Shown: in pieces, positions 25,689-35,191 of the stretch
How the letters are laid out: every line of letters begins with the position of its first letter
Position numbering within the stretch: the stretch's first letter is position 1
Assembly: GCF_030709675.1 (NCBI RefSeq)
Contig: NZ_JAUZQD010000008.1
Location: 186,001 to 250,000, forward strand
DNA length: 64,000 nucleotides
Source of the DNA: Symbioplanes lichenis
GTDB taxonomy: Bacteria > Actinomycetota > Actinomycetes > Mycobacteriales > Micromonosporaceae
Direction of reading: 5' to 3'
Notes under the pieces: generated by a model
What the model was told of the DNA's origin: nothing
What the model saw: only the letters and a program-made list of their open reading frames with translations
Database searches by the model: none
Position numbers and translations under genes: made by a program

Positions 25689-28553
25689 TCAGAGGTCGAG
25701 GATGCGGTCGAGGAAGTCCCGATAGTTGCGCATGGCCATCCGCATGCTCTCCGTGTCCGGCGTGGACGTCTCCCGCAGCGGATCCAGCTCGTCCCGCTCG
25801 GCCAGCATCGCCGCCGAAAGCTCCCCGACGGCGTCACTGATCAGATCCCGGGCGCGCTCGAGTGCACTCACCGGATCGTCCACGAACTGCGCCTTCACCT
25901 CATGCCACTCGCCCCGGAACCGGGCCCCGGCCGCCTCGTCCCAGAACGAGATCGCCGTCCCCCCGACATCCCCGGGCCGCCGCTGAGCCACCCCCAGATC
26001 GTCGCCCGCCGACTCCCGGCCGAGGTCGTCGCCCACCTCGGGCCGGTCCTCGACGGCGTGGCCTTCGAGCTGCGGCACCTCGTCCTCGGCGGCGTGGCTC
26101 TCGAGGCGGGGGTCCCCGTCCTCAGCGGCGTCCGGCTCGACTGTCACGATGCGCTCGACGGTCAGCTCATTCGCCACGACCCGATCGACAACGAGTTCAC
26201 TGTGGTCATCGGCCTGCTCAACACCGTGCTGAGCCGGCCCGATGCCGACGTCGACCAGCCGGTCGCGCTCTTCCCGGCCGTCAGTTGCGCGATCCTCCGT
26301 GGCGCTGCCCTCACTGGCGTGGCCCTCTGGTGCGCTGCTCTCTTCGGCGGAGTTCTCCGGCGCGCTGCTTTCGTCGGTGGCCCCGACTCCCTCGAGGACC
26401 TCGATCCCAGTCACGGCCTCGACCGCGTCCACGGCGTCGACCACGGTCAAGGCCTCGTCATCGGGCTCGGCGCGGCGACGCCGTCCCCCGGAGACAGGAA
26501 ACGACGGCAGTCCGGCCACGGAACCGAGGTCGTCAGTCGGCTCCGATCCGATCCCCGGTTCCGGAACACGCGCCGACCCCGTGACGGTCACCTGCGCCCG
26601 GCCGGTAGGCGCCTCCCGCACATCGTCCCCAACCTCGTCGGGGCGCCGGCGCTCGTCCTCTGCCGCGTGGGGAAGCCGGCGCTCGTGGTCCTCTGCCGCG
26701 TGGGGAAGCCGGCGCCCGTCGTGCTCCGCCGCGTGGGATAGCTGGCGCCCGTCATCATCGGCTGCGCCGGAAGGCCGGCGCTCGTCGTCGTCCGGTGCGG
26801 AACGGCGGGCGACGTAGGGCTTCGCCGGTTCGCCGGGCGGCGGTGTGTCGTCGCTCAGCGGGAGGTCCTGCGGGTCCTCCGGCTGCTCGGGGTGAGGCGC
26901 CCAGCCGTCGGGCAGGGGAGGGTTGCCCGCCCGGGTGAACGGTGACGGCGCATAGAGGGGCACGCTCGCCTGCGGAGGCGGCGCGAACGGACCCGCTACG
27001 TCGTCGGACGCCCCGATCTGGCCGGCGCCTTCCCCCTCGTCGGCCGGAGTGGTTGCCGGGATCTCGTCGGCCGGGGCCTGGGTGGCCGGCGGCTCGTCGC
27101 CGGGGGTGTCCGACTCCGGGAACTTGTGGAAGAGGTCAGCGATCGGGTCGTCCGCGAGGGGCGCATCGGCCGGCGGGAAGAGGGGACCTCGCCACCCATC
27201 GGCGGGCGCCGGATCGTCGTAGCCGTTGGCGGGCGCGGAATCGTCATAGGCGTTGGCGGTGCCCGGTCCGTCGTAGGCGTCGGCGGTGGCCGGACCCTCG
27301 TCGTCGTGGGTGGTGCTCGGTCCGCTGTAGCCGTTGGTGACGGGCGGCCCGGCGTGGCCGTTGGCGGAATGGCCGTTGGCGTGGCCGTTGATGCGGGCAG
27401 GGCCTTCGTCGAGACGGCGGAGGCCGCCGAGCAGACCGCCGAGGAGCGCCTCCGTGGGACGGCGGGAGCCCAGGGCCACCATCTGCGCGTCGAAGGGGAG
27501 CGGCGGCCGATTGTCACGCCGGCTGGAGTCGGCCGGCTGGCCCGGGCCGTTCGTACCGTCCGATTTGTCCTGTGCGTTCTGCGCCTCGTGGTCGTCCGTG
27601 TCGTCGGGACGGTGCGGCCATCGCGGTTCGGCGGAGCCTTGCCTGTCCTCGGCCTCGGGCTCGTGGGTGGAGCGGGAGGGCTCGTCGGTGTGGGGCTCCG
27701 GCGCGGGGCGGCCGGCACGGCCCAGTGGTTGGCCGGAGATGTCGTCGCCCGGATAGCCGGAAATGTCGTCCCGCGAGAAGTCGCCGGGAGAGGTGCCCCG
27801 GTCGCGGCCGGGCGCGGGGAAGGTGTTCCACGGCTGCTGCGGCTCGGCGACCCGGGGCGGCGGCGGGATCTGGAACGTGCCTGCCTCCGGCACCCGGTAG
27901 CGGCCCGCGTCCGGCATCTGCGGCAGGTCGGGGAGCGGCGGAACGTCGGCGGGGCGGGTGGCTTCCGGGTGGGAGCCGGCGGTCTCCGGATCGGTCACGC
28001 GCGGGTCGGGATCGACGGGCTCGGGGCGGAAAGAGTGCGGGCCGGGATCGACGGGCTCGGGCCGGAAAGAGTGCGGGCCGAGGTCGATGGGCTCGGGGCG
28101 AAGAGCGTGCGGGCCGGGGTCGGCGGGGCCGGGGCCGGGGCCGGGGGTGTCGAGGGTGGGGAAGTCCGGCATGCGGGCGGGGTCGTCGGCCGGGTCGGTG
28201 CCGGTGCCGGGCGGGCGGCCGAAGTGGGGCATGCGGCCGTGGTCGGCTTCGGGTGGGGGTTGCGGGAGGTCGAAGGCGTTGAAGCTGCCCAGCTCCGGGA
28301 GGTCCAGGCCGGGGACGCCGTTCGGGACTCCGGCGGTGCCGCGCGGTTTGCGGCGATCGCCCGGAATGCCCGTGGGGGCCGGCGGTGAGGCCGGGAAGGA
28401 CTCGTCCGGGTGGACAGCGGCGGGGCCGGCCGGGTGGGCGGGGTCGTCCTCGTCGGGCCGCTGGGGCTCGGGGGTGGGGCTGCCCGGCGCCGGCCAGGGG
28501 CGGGCCTGGCCGTAGGGCCGGCGACTGTCGTCGGGGTGGGCCGTGGGCTCCAT
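25689..28553 (-). CDS. Large disordered Pro/Asp/Glu-rich protein with conserved C-terminal domain
   Basis: 954 residues. Residues 1-850 are low-complexity and probably disordered, with several internal repeat families: GPHSFRPEPVDPGPHSFRPE (about 155-180), NGY/DAYD-type units around 390-445, RRLPHAAEDxER units around 620-650 and SSAPENSAEESSAPEGHASE further on. The last 95 residues are ordered: SFWDEAAGARFRGEWHEVKA, QFVDDPVSALERARDLISDA, then MRMAMRNYRDFLDRIL. This W-x-x-(V/I)-Q/K-x-x-FVDDP pattern is a C-terminal domain seen in many actinobacterial proteins of unknown function. There is no signal peptide or membrane segment, and no function is assigned. It diverges from hisI. Confidence 0.8.
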   Translation of the reverse strand: MEPTAHPDDSRRPYGQARPWPAPGSPTPEPQRPDEDDPAHPAGPAAVHPDESFPASPPAPTGIPGDRRKPRGTAGVPNGVPGLDLPELGSFNAFDLPQPPPEADHGRMPHFGRPPGTGTDPADDPARMPDFPTLDTPGPGPGPADPGPHALRPEPIDLGPHSFRPEPVDPGPHSFRPEPVDPDPRVTDPETAGSHPEATRPADVPPLPDLPQMPDAGRYRVPEAGTFQIPPPPRVAEPQQPWNTFPAPGRDRGTSPGDFSRDDISGYPGDDISGQPLGRAGRPAPEPHTDEPSRSTHEPEAEDRQGSAEPRWPHRPDDTDDHEAQNAQDKSDGTNGPGQPADSSRRDNRPPLPFDAQMVALGSRRPTEALLGGLLGGLRRLDEGPARINGHANGHSANGHAGPPVTNGYSGPSTTHDDEGPATADAYDGPGTANAYDDSAPANGYDDPAPADGWRGPLFPPADAPLADDPIADLFHKFPESDTPGDEPPATQAPADEIPATTPADEGEGAGQIGASDDVAGPFAPPPQASVPLYAPSPFTRAGNPPLPDGWAPHPEQPEDPQDLPLSDDTPPPGEPAKPYVARRSAPDDDERRPSGAADDDGRQLSHAAEHDGRRLPHAAEDHERRLPHAAEDERRRPDEVGDDVREAPTGRAQVTVTGSARVPEPGIGSEPTDDLGSVAGLPSFPVSGGRRRRAEPDDEALTVVDAVDAVEAVTGIEVLEGVGATDESSAPENSAEESSAPEGHASEGSATEDRATDGREERDRLVDVGIGPAQHGVEQADDHSELVVDRVVANELTVERIVTVEPDAAEDGDPRLESHAAEDEVPQLEGHAVEDRPEVGDDLGRESAGDDLGVAQRRPGDVGGTAISFWDEAAGARFRGEWHEVKAQFVDDPVSALERARDLISDAVGELSAAMLAERDELDPLRETSTPDTESMRMAMRNYRDFLDRILDL

Positions 28554-28742
28554 GTGCGTGAGACTCCCGTCACCTCAGCGCGGCCCCCGGGTGGGCGCGC
28601 AGGCACGACACCCGGGGCAGGCGCGGCGCACGACGACGGTACCTGCCGCGGCTCCGTGCTCACACCCCCAGTGCGGCTCCGTGACCGGATCGTGGGCTAC
28701 CGGCTCGTGGACGCGGCGGCGCGTGCGAGACAATCTGGGACT

Positions 28743-29177
28743 GTGCCAGCAGACCTCGAGAATCAGCCCGTACGGCCGTCCGGCCTCGACCCGCGGATCG
28801 CCGCTCGCCTGCGCCGGGGCGACGACGGCCTCGTCGCCGCCGTCGTGCGTGAGCACGGCTCCGGTGACGTGCTCATGCTGGCCTGGATGGACGACGAGGC
28901 GCTGCATCGGACGCTCACCACGGGGCGGGCCACCTACTGGTCGCGCAGCCGCCGCGAATACTGGGTGAAGGGCGCCACCTCGGGCCACCACCAATATGTA
29001 CGGGACGTCGCCCTCGACTGCGACGGCGATGCGCTGCTGGTCACGGTCGAGCAGGTCGGGGCGGCCTGCCACACCGGGAGCCACTCGTGCTTCTCGAACA
29101 CCCTGCCCGTGACGGCGCCGGAGGCGAACGTGACGGCGCCGGAGGAAAACGTGACGGCGTCCGGGGAGGGCCAGTGA
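28743..29177 (+). CDS. hisI: Phosphoribosyl-AMP cyclohydrolase
   Basis: 144 residues. Histidine biosynthesis step 3: opens the adenine ring of PR-AMP. The zinc-dependent family motifs are all present: LMLAWMDDEALHRTL, ATYWSRSRREYWVKGATSGH, VRDVALDCDGDALLVTVEQ and GAACHTGSHSCF with its cysteines. The GTG at 28743 is chosen because residues before it are not conserved. The C-terminus carries three near-identical seven-residue units (VTAPEAN, VTAPEEN, VTASGEG) from a 21-bp tandem repeat. The stop overlaps trpE by GTGA, so hisI and trpE are co-translated. Confidence 0.93.
   Translation: MPADLENQPVRPSGLDPRIAARLRRGDDGLVAAVVREHGSGDVLMLAWMDDEALHRTLTTGRATYWSRSRREYWVKGATSGHHQYVRDVALDCDGDALLVTVEQVGAACHTGSHSCFSNTLPVTAPEANVTAPEENVTASGEGQ
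29108..29172 (+). repeat. 21-bp tandem repeat in the 3' end of hisI
   Basis: Three copies of a unit starting GTGACGGCGCCGGAGG lie in frame immediately before the hisI stop. They add a dispensable-looking tail beyond the catalytic fold. Confidence 0.85.
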
Positions 29178-30712
29178 CCAGCGGAGCCGTGCAGCCGGAC
29201 GAGGCGACCTTCGTCACTCAGGCGGGGGAGCGCCGCGTCGTTCCCGTGATCCGGCGGCTTCTCGCCGACGGGGAGACGCCGATCGGGGTCTATCGGAAGC
29301 TCGCCGGCGGCCCGGGCACGTTCCTGCTCGAGTCGGCCGAGCAGGGCGCCGGCTCCGCGGCGTGGTCGCGTTATTCCTTCATCGGGGTCCGCAGCGCCGC
29401 CACCCTGATCGAGCGGGACGGGCAGGCCGCGTGGCTCGGCACCCCGCCGGCGGGCGTTCCGCTCGACGGTGACCCGGTGGCCGCGCTGCGGGAGACCGTG
29501 GCCGCGCTGACCCGGCCCGAGGAGAACCCTGCGGACGATCTCCCGCCGCTGACCGGCGGCATGGTGGGCTATCTCGCGTACGACCTGGTGCGCCGGTTCG
29601 AGCGGCTGCCCGCCACGGCGACGGACGACGTGCCGCTGCCCGAGCTGGGCATGATGCTCGCCACGGACCTCGTGGTGCTCGATCACTACGACGGGTCGGC
29701 GATCCTCGTGGCCAACGCCGTGCTGCCCGAGCGGGCGAGCGGGGACGAGGCCCGGGCCGCGTACCACCAGGCGGTCGGCCGGTTGGACGCGATGACCACC
29801 GCGTTGTCGCGTCCCACCCCGCCGATGATCTCCACGGTGGAGCGGACGCCGCCGGGGGAGGTCGTCAGCCGTACGGTCCCCGGGGACTACCAGAAGGCCG
29901 TCGAGTCCGCCAAGGAGGCGATCCGGGCCGGCGAGTGCTTCCAGATCGTCGTCGCGCAGCGGTTCGAGCGCGCGACGGCGGCCGATCCGCTGGACGTCTA
30001 CCGGGTGCTGCGCGCCACGAACCCGAGCCCTTACATGTACCTGCTCCGCTTCGACGACTTCGACATCGTCGGGTCCTCGCCGGAGGCGCACCTGAAGGTG
30101 ACGGAGGAGGACGGCGGCGTACGCCGGGCCCTGCTGCACCCGATCGCCGGCACGCGCTGGCGCGGGGCGACGCCGGAGCTGGACAACGCGCTGGCCGCCG
30201 AGCTGCTCGCCGACCCGAAGGAGCGGGCCGAGCACGTCATGCTCGTCGACCTGGGCCGCAACGACCTGGGCCGGGTGTGCAAGGCCGGCTCGGTGGAGGT
30301 GCCCGACTTCGCGCGCATCGAGCGCTACAGCCACGTCATGCACATCGTGTCGACCGTCGTGGGCGAGCTGCGCGACGACCGGACGGCGTTCGACGCGCTG
30401 GCGGCGACGTTCCCGGCCGGGACGCTGTCCGGGGCGCCCAAGGTGCGGGCCATGGAGATCATCGAGAGCCTCGAGCCGGTGCGCCGCGGGCTCTACGGCG
30501 GCACGGTCGGCTACTTCGGCTTCGGCGGCGACATGGACATGGCGATCGCCATCCGGACGGCGCTGATGACCGGCGGCTACGCCTACGTCGGCGCCGGCGC
30601 CGGCATCGTGGCCGACTCCGACCCGGCATCCGAGGAGCAGGAGACCCGCAACAAGGCCGCCGCCGTCCTCGCCGCGATCGCCGCCGCCGAAACCCTCCGC
30701 GCGGCCCGCTGA
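29174..30712 (+). CDS. trpE: Anthranilate synthase component I
   Basis: 512 residues. Converts chorismate plus ammonia to anthranilate, the first step of tryptophan synthesis. The N-terminal domain includes the feedback-site motif LLESAEQGAGSAAWSRYSF. The chorismate-binding domain has GECFQIVVAQRF, NPSPYMYLLRF, SSPEAHLKV, ERAEHVMLVDLGRNDLGRV, SHVMHIVSTVVG and PAGTLSGAPKVRAMEIIE. The usual PIAGTRPRG is PIAGTRWRG here. The GTG start lies inside the hisI TGA context (GTGA). The next gene starts on its stop codon (TGATG). The glutaminase subunit is not nearby. Confidence 0.95.
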   Translation: MTSGAVQPDEATFVTQAGERRVVPVIRRLLADGETPIGVYRKLAGGPGTFLLESAEQGAGSAAWSRYSFIGVRSAATLIERDGQAAWLGTPPAGVPLDGDPVAALRETVAALTRPEENPADDLPPLTGGMVGYLAYDLVRRFERLPATATDDVPLPELGMMLATDLVVLDHYDGSAILVANAVLPERASGDEARAAYHQAVGRLDAMTTALSRPTPPMISTVERTPPGEVVSRTVPGDYQKAVESAKEAIRAGECFQIVVAQRFERATAADPLDVYRVLRATNPSPYMYLLRFDDFDIVGSSPEAHLKVTEEDGGVRRALLHPIAGTRWRGATPELDNALAAELLADPKERAEHVMLVDLGRNDLGRVCKAGSVEVPDFARIERYSHVMHIVSTVVGELRDDRTAFDALAATFPAGTLSGAPKVRAMEIIESLEPVRRGLYGGTVGYFGFGGDMDMAIAIRTALMTGGYAYVGAGAGIVADSDPASEEQETRNKAAAVLAAIAAAETLRAAR

Positions 30713-31437
30713 TGACCACCGACGACAGCACGCCCGCGACCAGGACCGGCGAAGCGGCACCCGCAGCCGAAGCCGACGATGCGGTGCCCGCGGCCAGGGC
30801 TGGCGATGCGGTGCCCGGGGTTGGGGCCGGCGATGCGGCGTCCGCGGACACGGCGGGCGACGAGACGGCAGCGCGGCAGCAGGAGGCGGGGAGGGTGACG
30901 CCGGGCCGGCGGCTGGCCTACGCGGTGCTGGCCACGGCCGCCGGCGCCGGGCTGGTGTTGTGGGGAATCACCCGCACGTGGTCGACCAAGGTCACCGATC
31001 GCCCGGGTCTGACCCAACTGCGCGAGACCCATCCGGGTACGGACACCGCCCCGCTCGTCCTCGCGCTGGCCCTGGTGGCCCTGGCCGGCGCCGGCGCCCT
31101 GTTCGCCACGAAGGGTGTGGTGCGCCGGGTCCTCGGCGTGCTGATCGCCGTGGCCGGGGTGGGCGTGGTCGTGGCCACGATCGCCGGGCGGGCCGGGCTG
31201 GACATCGGCGAGGCGGGCGCGGGAGCCACGGCGTGGCCCGTGGTCTGCGTCGCCGGGGGGCTGCTGGTGGTGCTCGGCGGGTGGTGGACCGTCCGGCACG
31301 GGCACGAGTGGCCCGGCATGGGCGCCCGCTACGAACGCACCGTCACCGCTCCCGTGGCGACGGACGACACCGGGACCGTCGACGCCCGCTCGGCCTGGGA
31401 CGCCCTGGACCGCGGCGACGACCCGACAGCCCGCTGA
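30712..31437 (+). CDS. Trp-operon-associated membrane protein (TIGR02234 family)
   Basis: 241 residues. A disordered Ala/Asp/Gly-rich N-terminus (1-65) with repeated AGDAVP-like units precedes four hydrophobic segments (about 68-88, 110-130, 137-157, 175-195). Between helices 1 and 2 lies the extracytoplasmic loop WGITRTWSTKVTDRPGLTQL. A short conserved C-terminus WDALDRGDDPT follows. The position between trpE and trpC is characteristic of the actinobacterial TIGR02234 family, whose role is unknown. It starts with an ATG overlapping the trpE stop by one base. The stop codon is the first element of a tandem repeat array. Confidence 0.88.
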   Translation: MTTDDSTPATRTGEAAPAAEADDAVPAARAGDAVPGVGAGDAASADTAGDETAARQQEAGRVTPGRRLAYAVLATAAGAGLVLWGITRTWSTKVTDRPGLTQLRETHPGTDTAPLVLALALVALAGAGALFATKGVVRRVLGVLIAVAGVGVVVATIAGRAGLDIGEAGAGATAWPVVCVAGGLLVVLGGWWTVRHGHEWPGMGARYERTVTAPVATDDTGTVDARSAWDALDRGDDPTAR

Positions 31438-31640
31438 AAAGCCGCGACGAGGTGAAGGCGGCCCGTTGAAAGGCCGCGACGAGGTGAAGGCGGCCCGTTG
31501 AAAGGCCGCGACGAGGTGAAGGCGGCCCGTTGAAAGGCCGCGCCGAGGTGAAGGCGGCCCGTTGAAAGGCCGCGCCGAGGTGAAGGCGGCCCGTTGAAGA
31601 GCCGCGCCGAGGTGAAGGCGGCCCTGTAAAAGCCGCAAAA
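31435..31640. repeat. 32-bp tandem repeat array, about six copies, starting at a stop codon
   Basis: A unit starting TGAAAGGCCGCGACGAGG and ending GGCGGCCCGT recurs about six times with few changes. The first copy contains the TGA of the upstream gene. Each unit contains GGCCGC-N12-GCGGCC, so the transcript can form a row of hairpins. The array may act as a barrier to transcription or simply be a minisatellite. Confidence 0.93.
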
Positions 31641-31720
31641 GACGCCGGCCCCGCAAAGCCGCAAAAGGTCGAGGTGGCCGGTCGAGAGGGCGACGCTCGG
31701 CCGAAAAGGCCGGGGGAAGA

Positions 31721-31984
31721 TCAGCGCGCGTTCAGCGACCGCCGCGCCGGGATCGTGCGGGCGTTGCGCGGGCGCGGCGTGGCCGCCAGGGCCGCCACCA
31801 TCGCGTCGACGTCCGCCCGGGCCTGGGCGCGCGCCTGGTCGGCGCGCATGGCGTCGTAGGCGTTGTCGCGGGCGGTGCGCACGTTGGCCGGGCCGATCAT
31901 GCGGCGCTCGACGCCGGCGATGAGGTCGGCGGCGGCCGCGACGACGGCTCGGGACACGGCGGCGAAATTCTGCTCAGAGGTCAT
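31721..31984 (-). CDS. Small helical protein of unknown function
   Basis: 87 residues: MTSEQNFAAVSRAVVAAAAD, then LIAGVERRMIGPANVRTARD, then NAYDAMRADQARAQARADVD, ending TIPARRSLNAR. Mostly alpha-helical, basic at the C-terminus, with no signal or membrane segment. GGAG lies eight bases before the ATG. It sits antisense to the trp operon between the repeat array and trpC. It is not recognised. Confidence 0.6.
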   Translation of the reverse strand: MTSEQNFAAVSRAVVAAAADLIAGVERRMIGPANVRTARDNAYDAMRADQARAQARADVDAMVAALAATPRPRNARTIPARRSLNAR

Positions 31985-32141
31985 CAGGTCTGCTCCACAC
32001 CAGGTGACTGTCCGGACCAATTCTGCCTGACTCCCAGGGTGCCCGCCGCGTGTTACCAGCTCATGACGGTGCGGTGACCGCCGCCCGGGGTCGTCCGATC
32101 GGCCGAAGGGGCCCAGGTGGAGGACCCACCCACCCCGCCGA

Positions 32142-32147
32142 TAGTGT
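32142..32147 (+). promoter_or_regulatory. -10 box (TAGTGT) of the trpC promoter
   Basis: TAGTGT fits the actinobacterial TANNNT -10 element. It lies 7 nt before the GTG at 32155, the classic spacing for a leaderless transcript. The 301-bp gap 31985-32285 contains this promoter and the leader ORF; nothing else was recognised there. Confidence 0.5.
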
Positions 32148-32154
32148 GACGGAC

Positions 32155-32289
32155 GTGACACGGTGCGTGGTGGTGGCGCATTATGCCGCAGCCCATCAGG
32201 TGAGGATCGCCATACCCCGGAGGGCTGGACAGGACGGCCGCCACCTAGCATCGGCCCGAGGACACCCGGAGAGGGGAGTCGTTAGGTGA
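32155..32289 (+). CDS. Candidate leaderless leader ORF upstream of trpC
   Basis: A 44-codon frame begins at GTG 32155, eight bases after a -10 box, and reads MTRCVVVAHYAAAHQVR onwards. It stops at TGA 32287-32289, which overlaps the trpC GTG start (GTGA). Three consecutive Val codons are GTGGTGGTG; in the next frame the same bases read TGGTGGTGG, three Trp codons, but that frame has no start. Actinobacterial trp leaders that I recall carry Trp-Trp-Trp followed by an AHPAAH-like motif, and AHYAAAH here is similar. Regulatory function is inferred. An inverted repeat CAGCCC/GGGCTG lies within it. Confidence 0.45.
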   Translation: MTRCVVVAHYAAAHQVRIAIPRRAGQDGRHLASARGHPERGVVR

Positions 32290-33121
32290 CAGACGATCAG
32301 CGTGGCGCGGGACCCCAGAACGTGCTCGAGGAGATCCTCGCCGGCGTGCGGGAGGACGTGGCGGCCCGGCAGGCTCAGGTCTCGCTGGACCAGGTGAAGG
32401 CGGCCGCACAAGCGGCACCCCCGGCGATCGACGCGTACGCGGCCCTGCGCAAGCCGGGCGTCGCCGTGATCGCGGAGGTCAAGCGGTCGTCCCCGTCGAA
32501 GGGCGCGCTCGCGGACATCCCCGACCCGGCGGAGCTCGCGGGTGAGTACGCCGGCGGCGGCGCGCGGTGCATCAGCGTCCTGACCGAGGGCCGATGGTTC
32601 GGCGGCTCGCTCGAGGACCTGGCCGCGGTGCGGGCGGCGGTGAACGTACCGGTGCTGCGCAAGGACTTCGTCGTCTCCAGCTATCAGGTGCACGAGGCCC
32701 GCGCGCACGGCGCCGATCTGGTGCTGCTCATCGTCGCGGCGCTCGAGCAGAACGTCCTGGTGGGCCTGCTCGAGCGGATCGAGTCGCTGGGCATGACCGC
32801 GCTCGTCGAGGTGCACAACGAGGAAGAGGCCGACCGGGCACTGGACGCGGGCGCCCAGGTCATCGGGGTGAACGCCCGGGACCTGCGGACCCTCGAGGTG
32901 GACCGGTCCGTCTTCGAGCGGATCGCGCCCGGGCTGCCCGGCAACGTGGTGAAGATCGCCGAGTCCGGCGTCCGGGGCCCGCACGACCTCATCCGGTACG
33001 CGTCCGCGGGCGCCGACGCGGTGCTGGTCGGCGAGGGCCTGGTCACCCAGAAGAGCCCCCGTGACGCCGTGGCGGAGCTGGTCAACGCCGGCAACCACCC
33101 CGCGACGCCGAGGCCGGTGCG

Positions 33122-33125
<4 letters not shown>
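32286..33125 (+). CDS. trpC: Indole-3-glycerol phosphate synthase
   Basis: 279 residues, a TIM barrel that closes the indole ring from CdRP. Family motifs: VAVIAEVKRSSPSKGAL (catalytic lysine near 60), CISVLTEGRWFGGSLEDLAA, VPVLRKDFVVSSYQVHEARA, TALVEVHNEEEADRAL, VIGVNARDLRTLEVD, VVKIAESGVRGPHDL and AVLVGEGLV. The GTG start overlaps the leader ORF stop and the TGA overlaps the trpB ATG (ATGA), so expression is coupled on both sides. Confidence 0.96.
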
Positions 33126-34350
<1,225 letters not shown>

Positions 34351-34354
<4 letters not shown>

Positions 34355-35157
34355 GTATCGCCGAGACCTTTGCCAAGGCGAAGGCCGAGGACCGCTCGGT
34401 GCTGGTCGGTTGCATGCCGGCCGGCTTCCCGACGGTGGACGACTCGATCGCGTCGATGGTGGCGATGGCCGAGAGCGGCTGCGACGTCATCGAGGTCGAG
34501 CTGCCCTACTCCGACCCGGTCATGGACGGCCCGGTCATCCAGAAGGCCAGCGACATCGCCCTGGCGAACGGCGTGCGCTCGCGCGACACCCTCAAGATCA
34601 TCGAAGCGGTCTCCCGTACGGGCGCCACGGTCGTCCTGATGACCTACTGGAACCCGATCGAGAAGTACGGCGTGGACGCGTGGGCCCGTGACCTCGCCGC
34701 GGCGGGCGCCACGGGGATGATCACGCCCGACCTGATCCCCGACGAGGGCGCGGAGTGGATCGCCGCCGCGGACAAGCACGGCATCGACCGCACGTTCCTC
34801 GTCTCGCCCTCCTCGACCGACGAGCGGCTGGCGATGACCGTGGCGAGTTGCCGCGGCTTCGTGTACGCCACGGCACTCATGGGCGTGACGGGTGCGCGTA
34901 CCAGTGTGTCCTCGCAGGCCCCCGAGCTGGTCGAGCGGATCCGCCGGGCCGACCCGCACATGCCCGTGGGTGTGGGTCTGGGTGTCGGGACCGGTGCGCA
35001 GGCCGCCGAGGTGGCCGCGTTCGCGGACGGCGTGATCGTCGGCAGCGCGCTGATCCGCTGCGTCCTGGAGGCGCCGGACCTGGCCACCGGGCACGACCGG
35101 CTGCGCGCTCTGAGTGCCGAGTTGGCAGAAGGTGTACGCGGCGGCGCGCCCAGGTGA
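34351..35157 (+). CDS. trpA: Tryptophan synthase alpha subunit
   Basis: 268 residues, a TIM barrel that cleaves indole-3-glycerol phosphate. Catalytic E48 and D59 are in CDVIEVELPYSDPVMDGP. The loop-6 region and phosphate site are also intact: YATALMGVTGARTSVSS, VGVGLGVGTGAQA and GVIVGSALI. It starts by ATGA overlap with trpB and ends 34 bp before lgt, which is probably transcribed with it; trpA-lgt adjacency is usual in mycobacteria. Confidence 0.97.
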
Positions 35158-35191
35158 CATGAGCGGCGCCCGTCGGCGGTAGGGTGCGCGC

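Noticed and set aside
31435..31640. 32-bp repeats as a CRISPR array
   Set aside because: Repeats are directly abutting with no spacers.
31329..31664. Minus-strand frame through the 32-bp repeats (repeated NGPPSPRRGL-like peptide)
   Set aside because: Its regularity only reflects the DNA repeat; 32 is not a multiple of three, there is no ribosome site, and the first part is antisense to a real gene.
32156..32202. Trp-Trp-Trp leader peptide in the frame TGGTGGTGG
   Set aside because: A TGA at 32156-32158 opens this frame and no start codon lies before the Trp codons.
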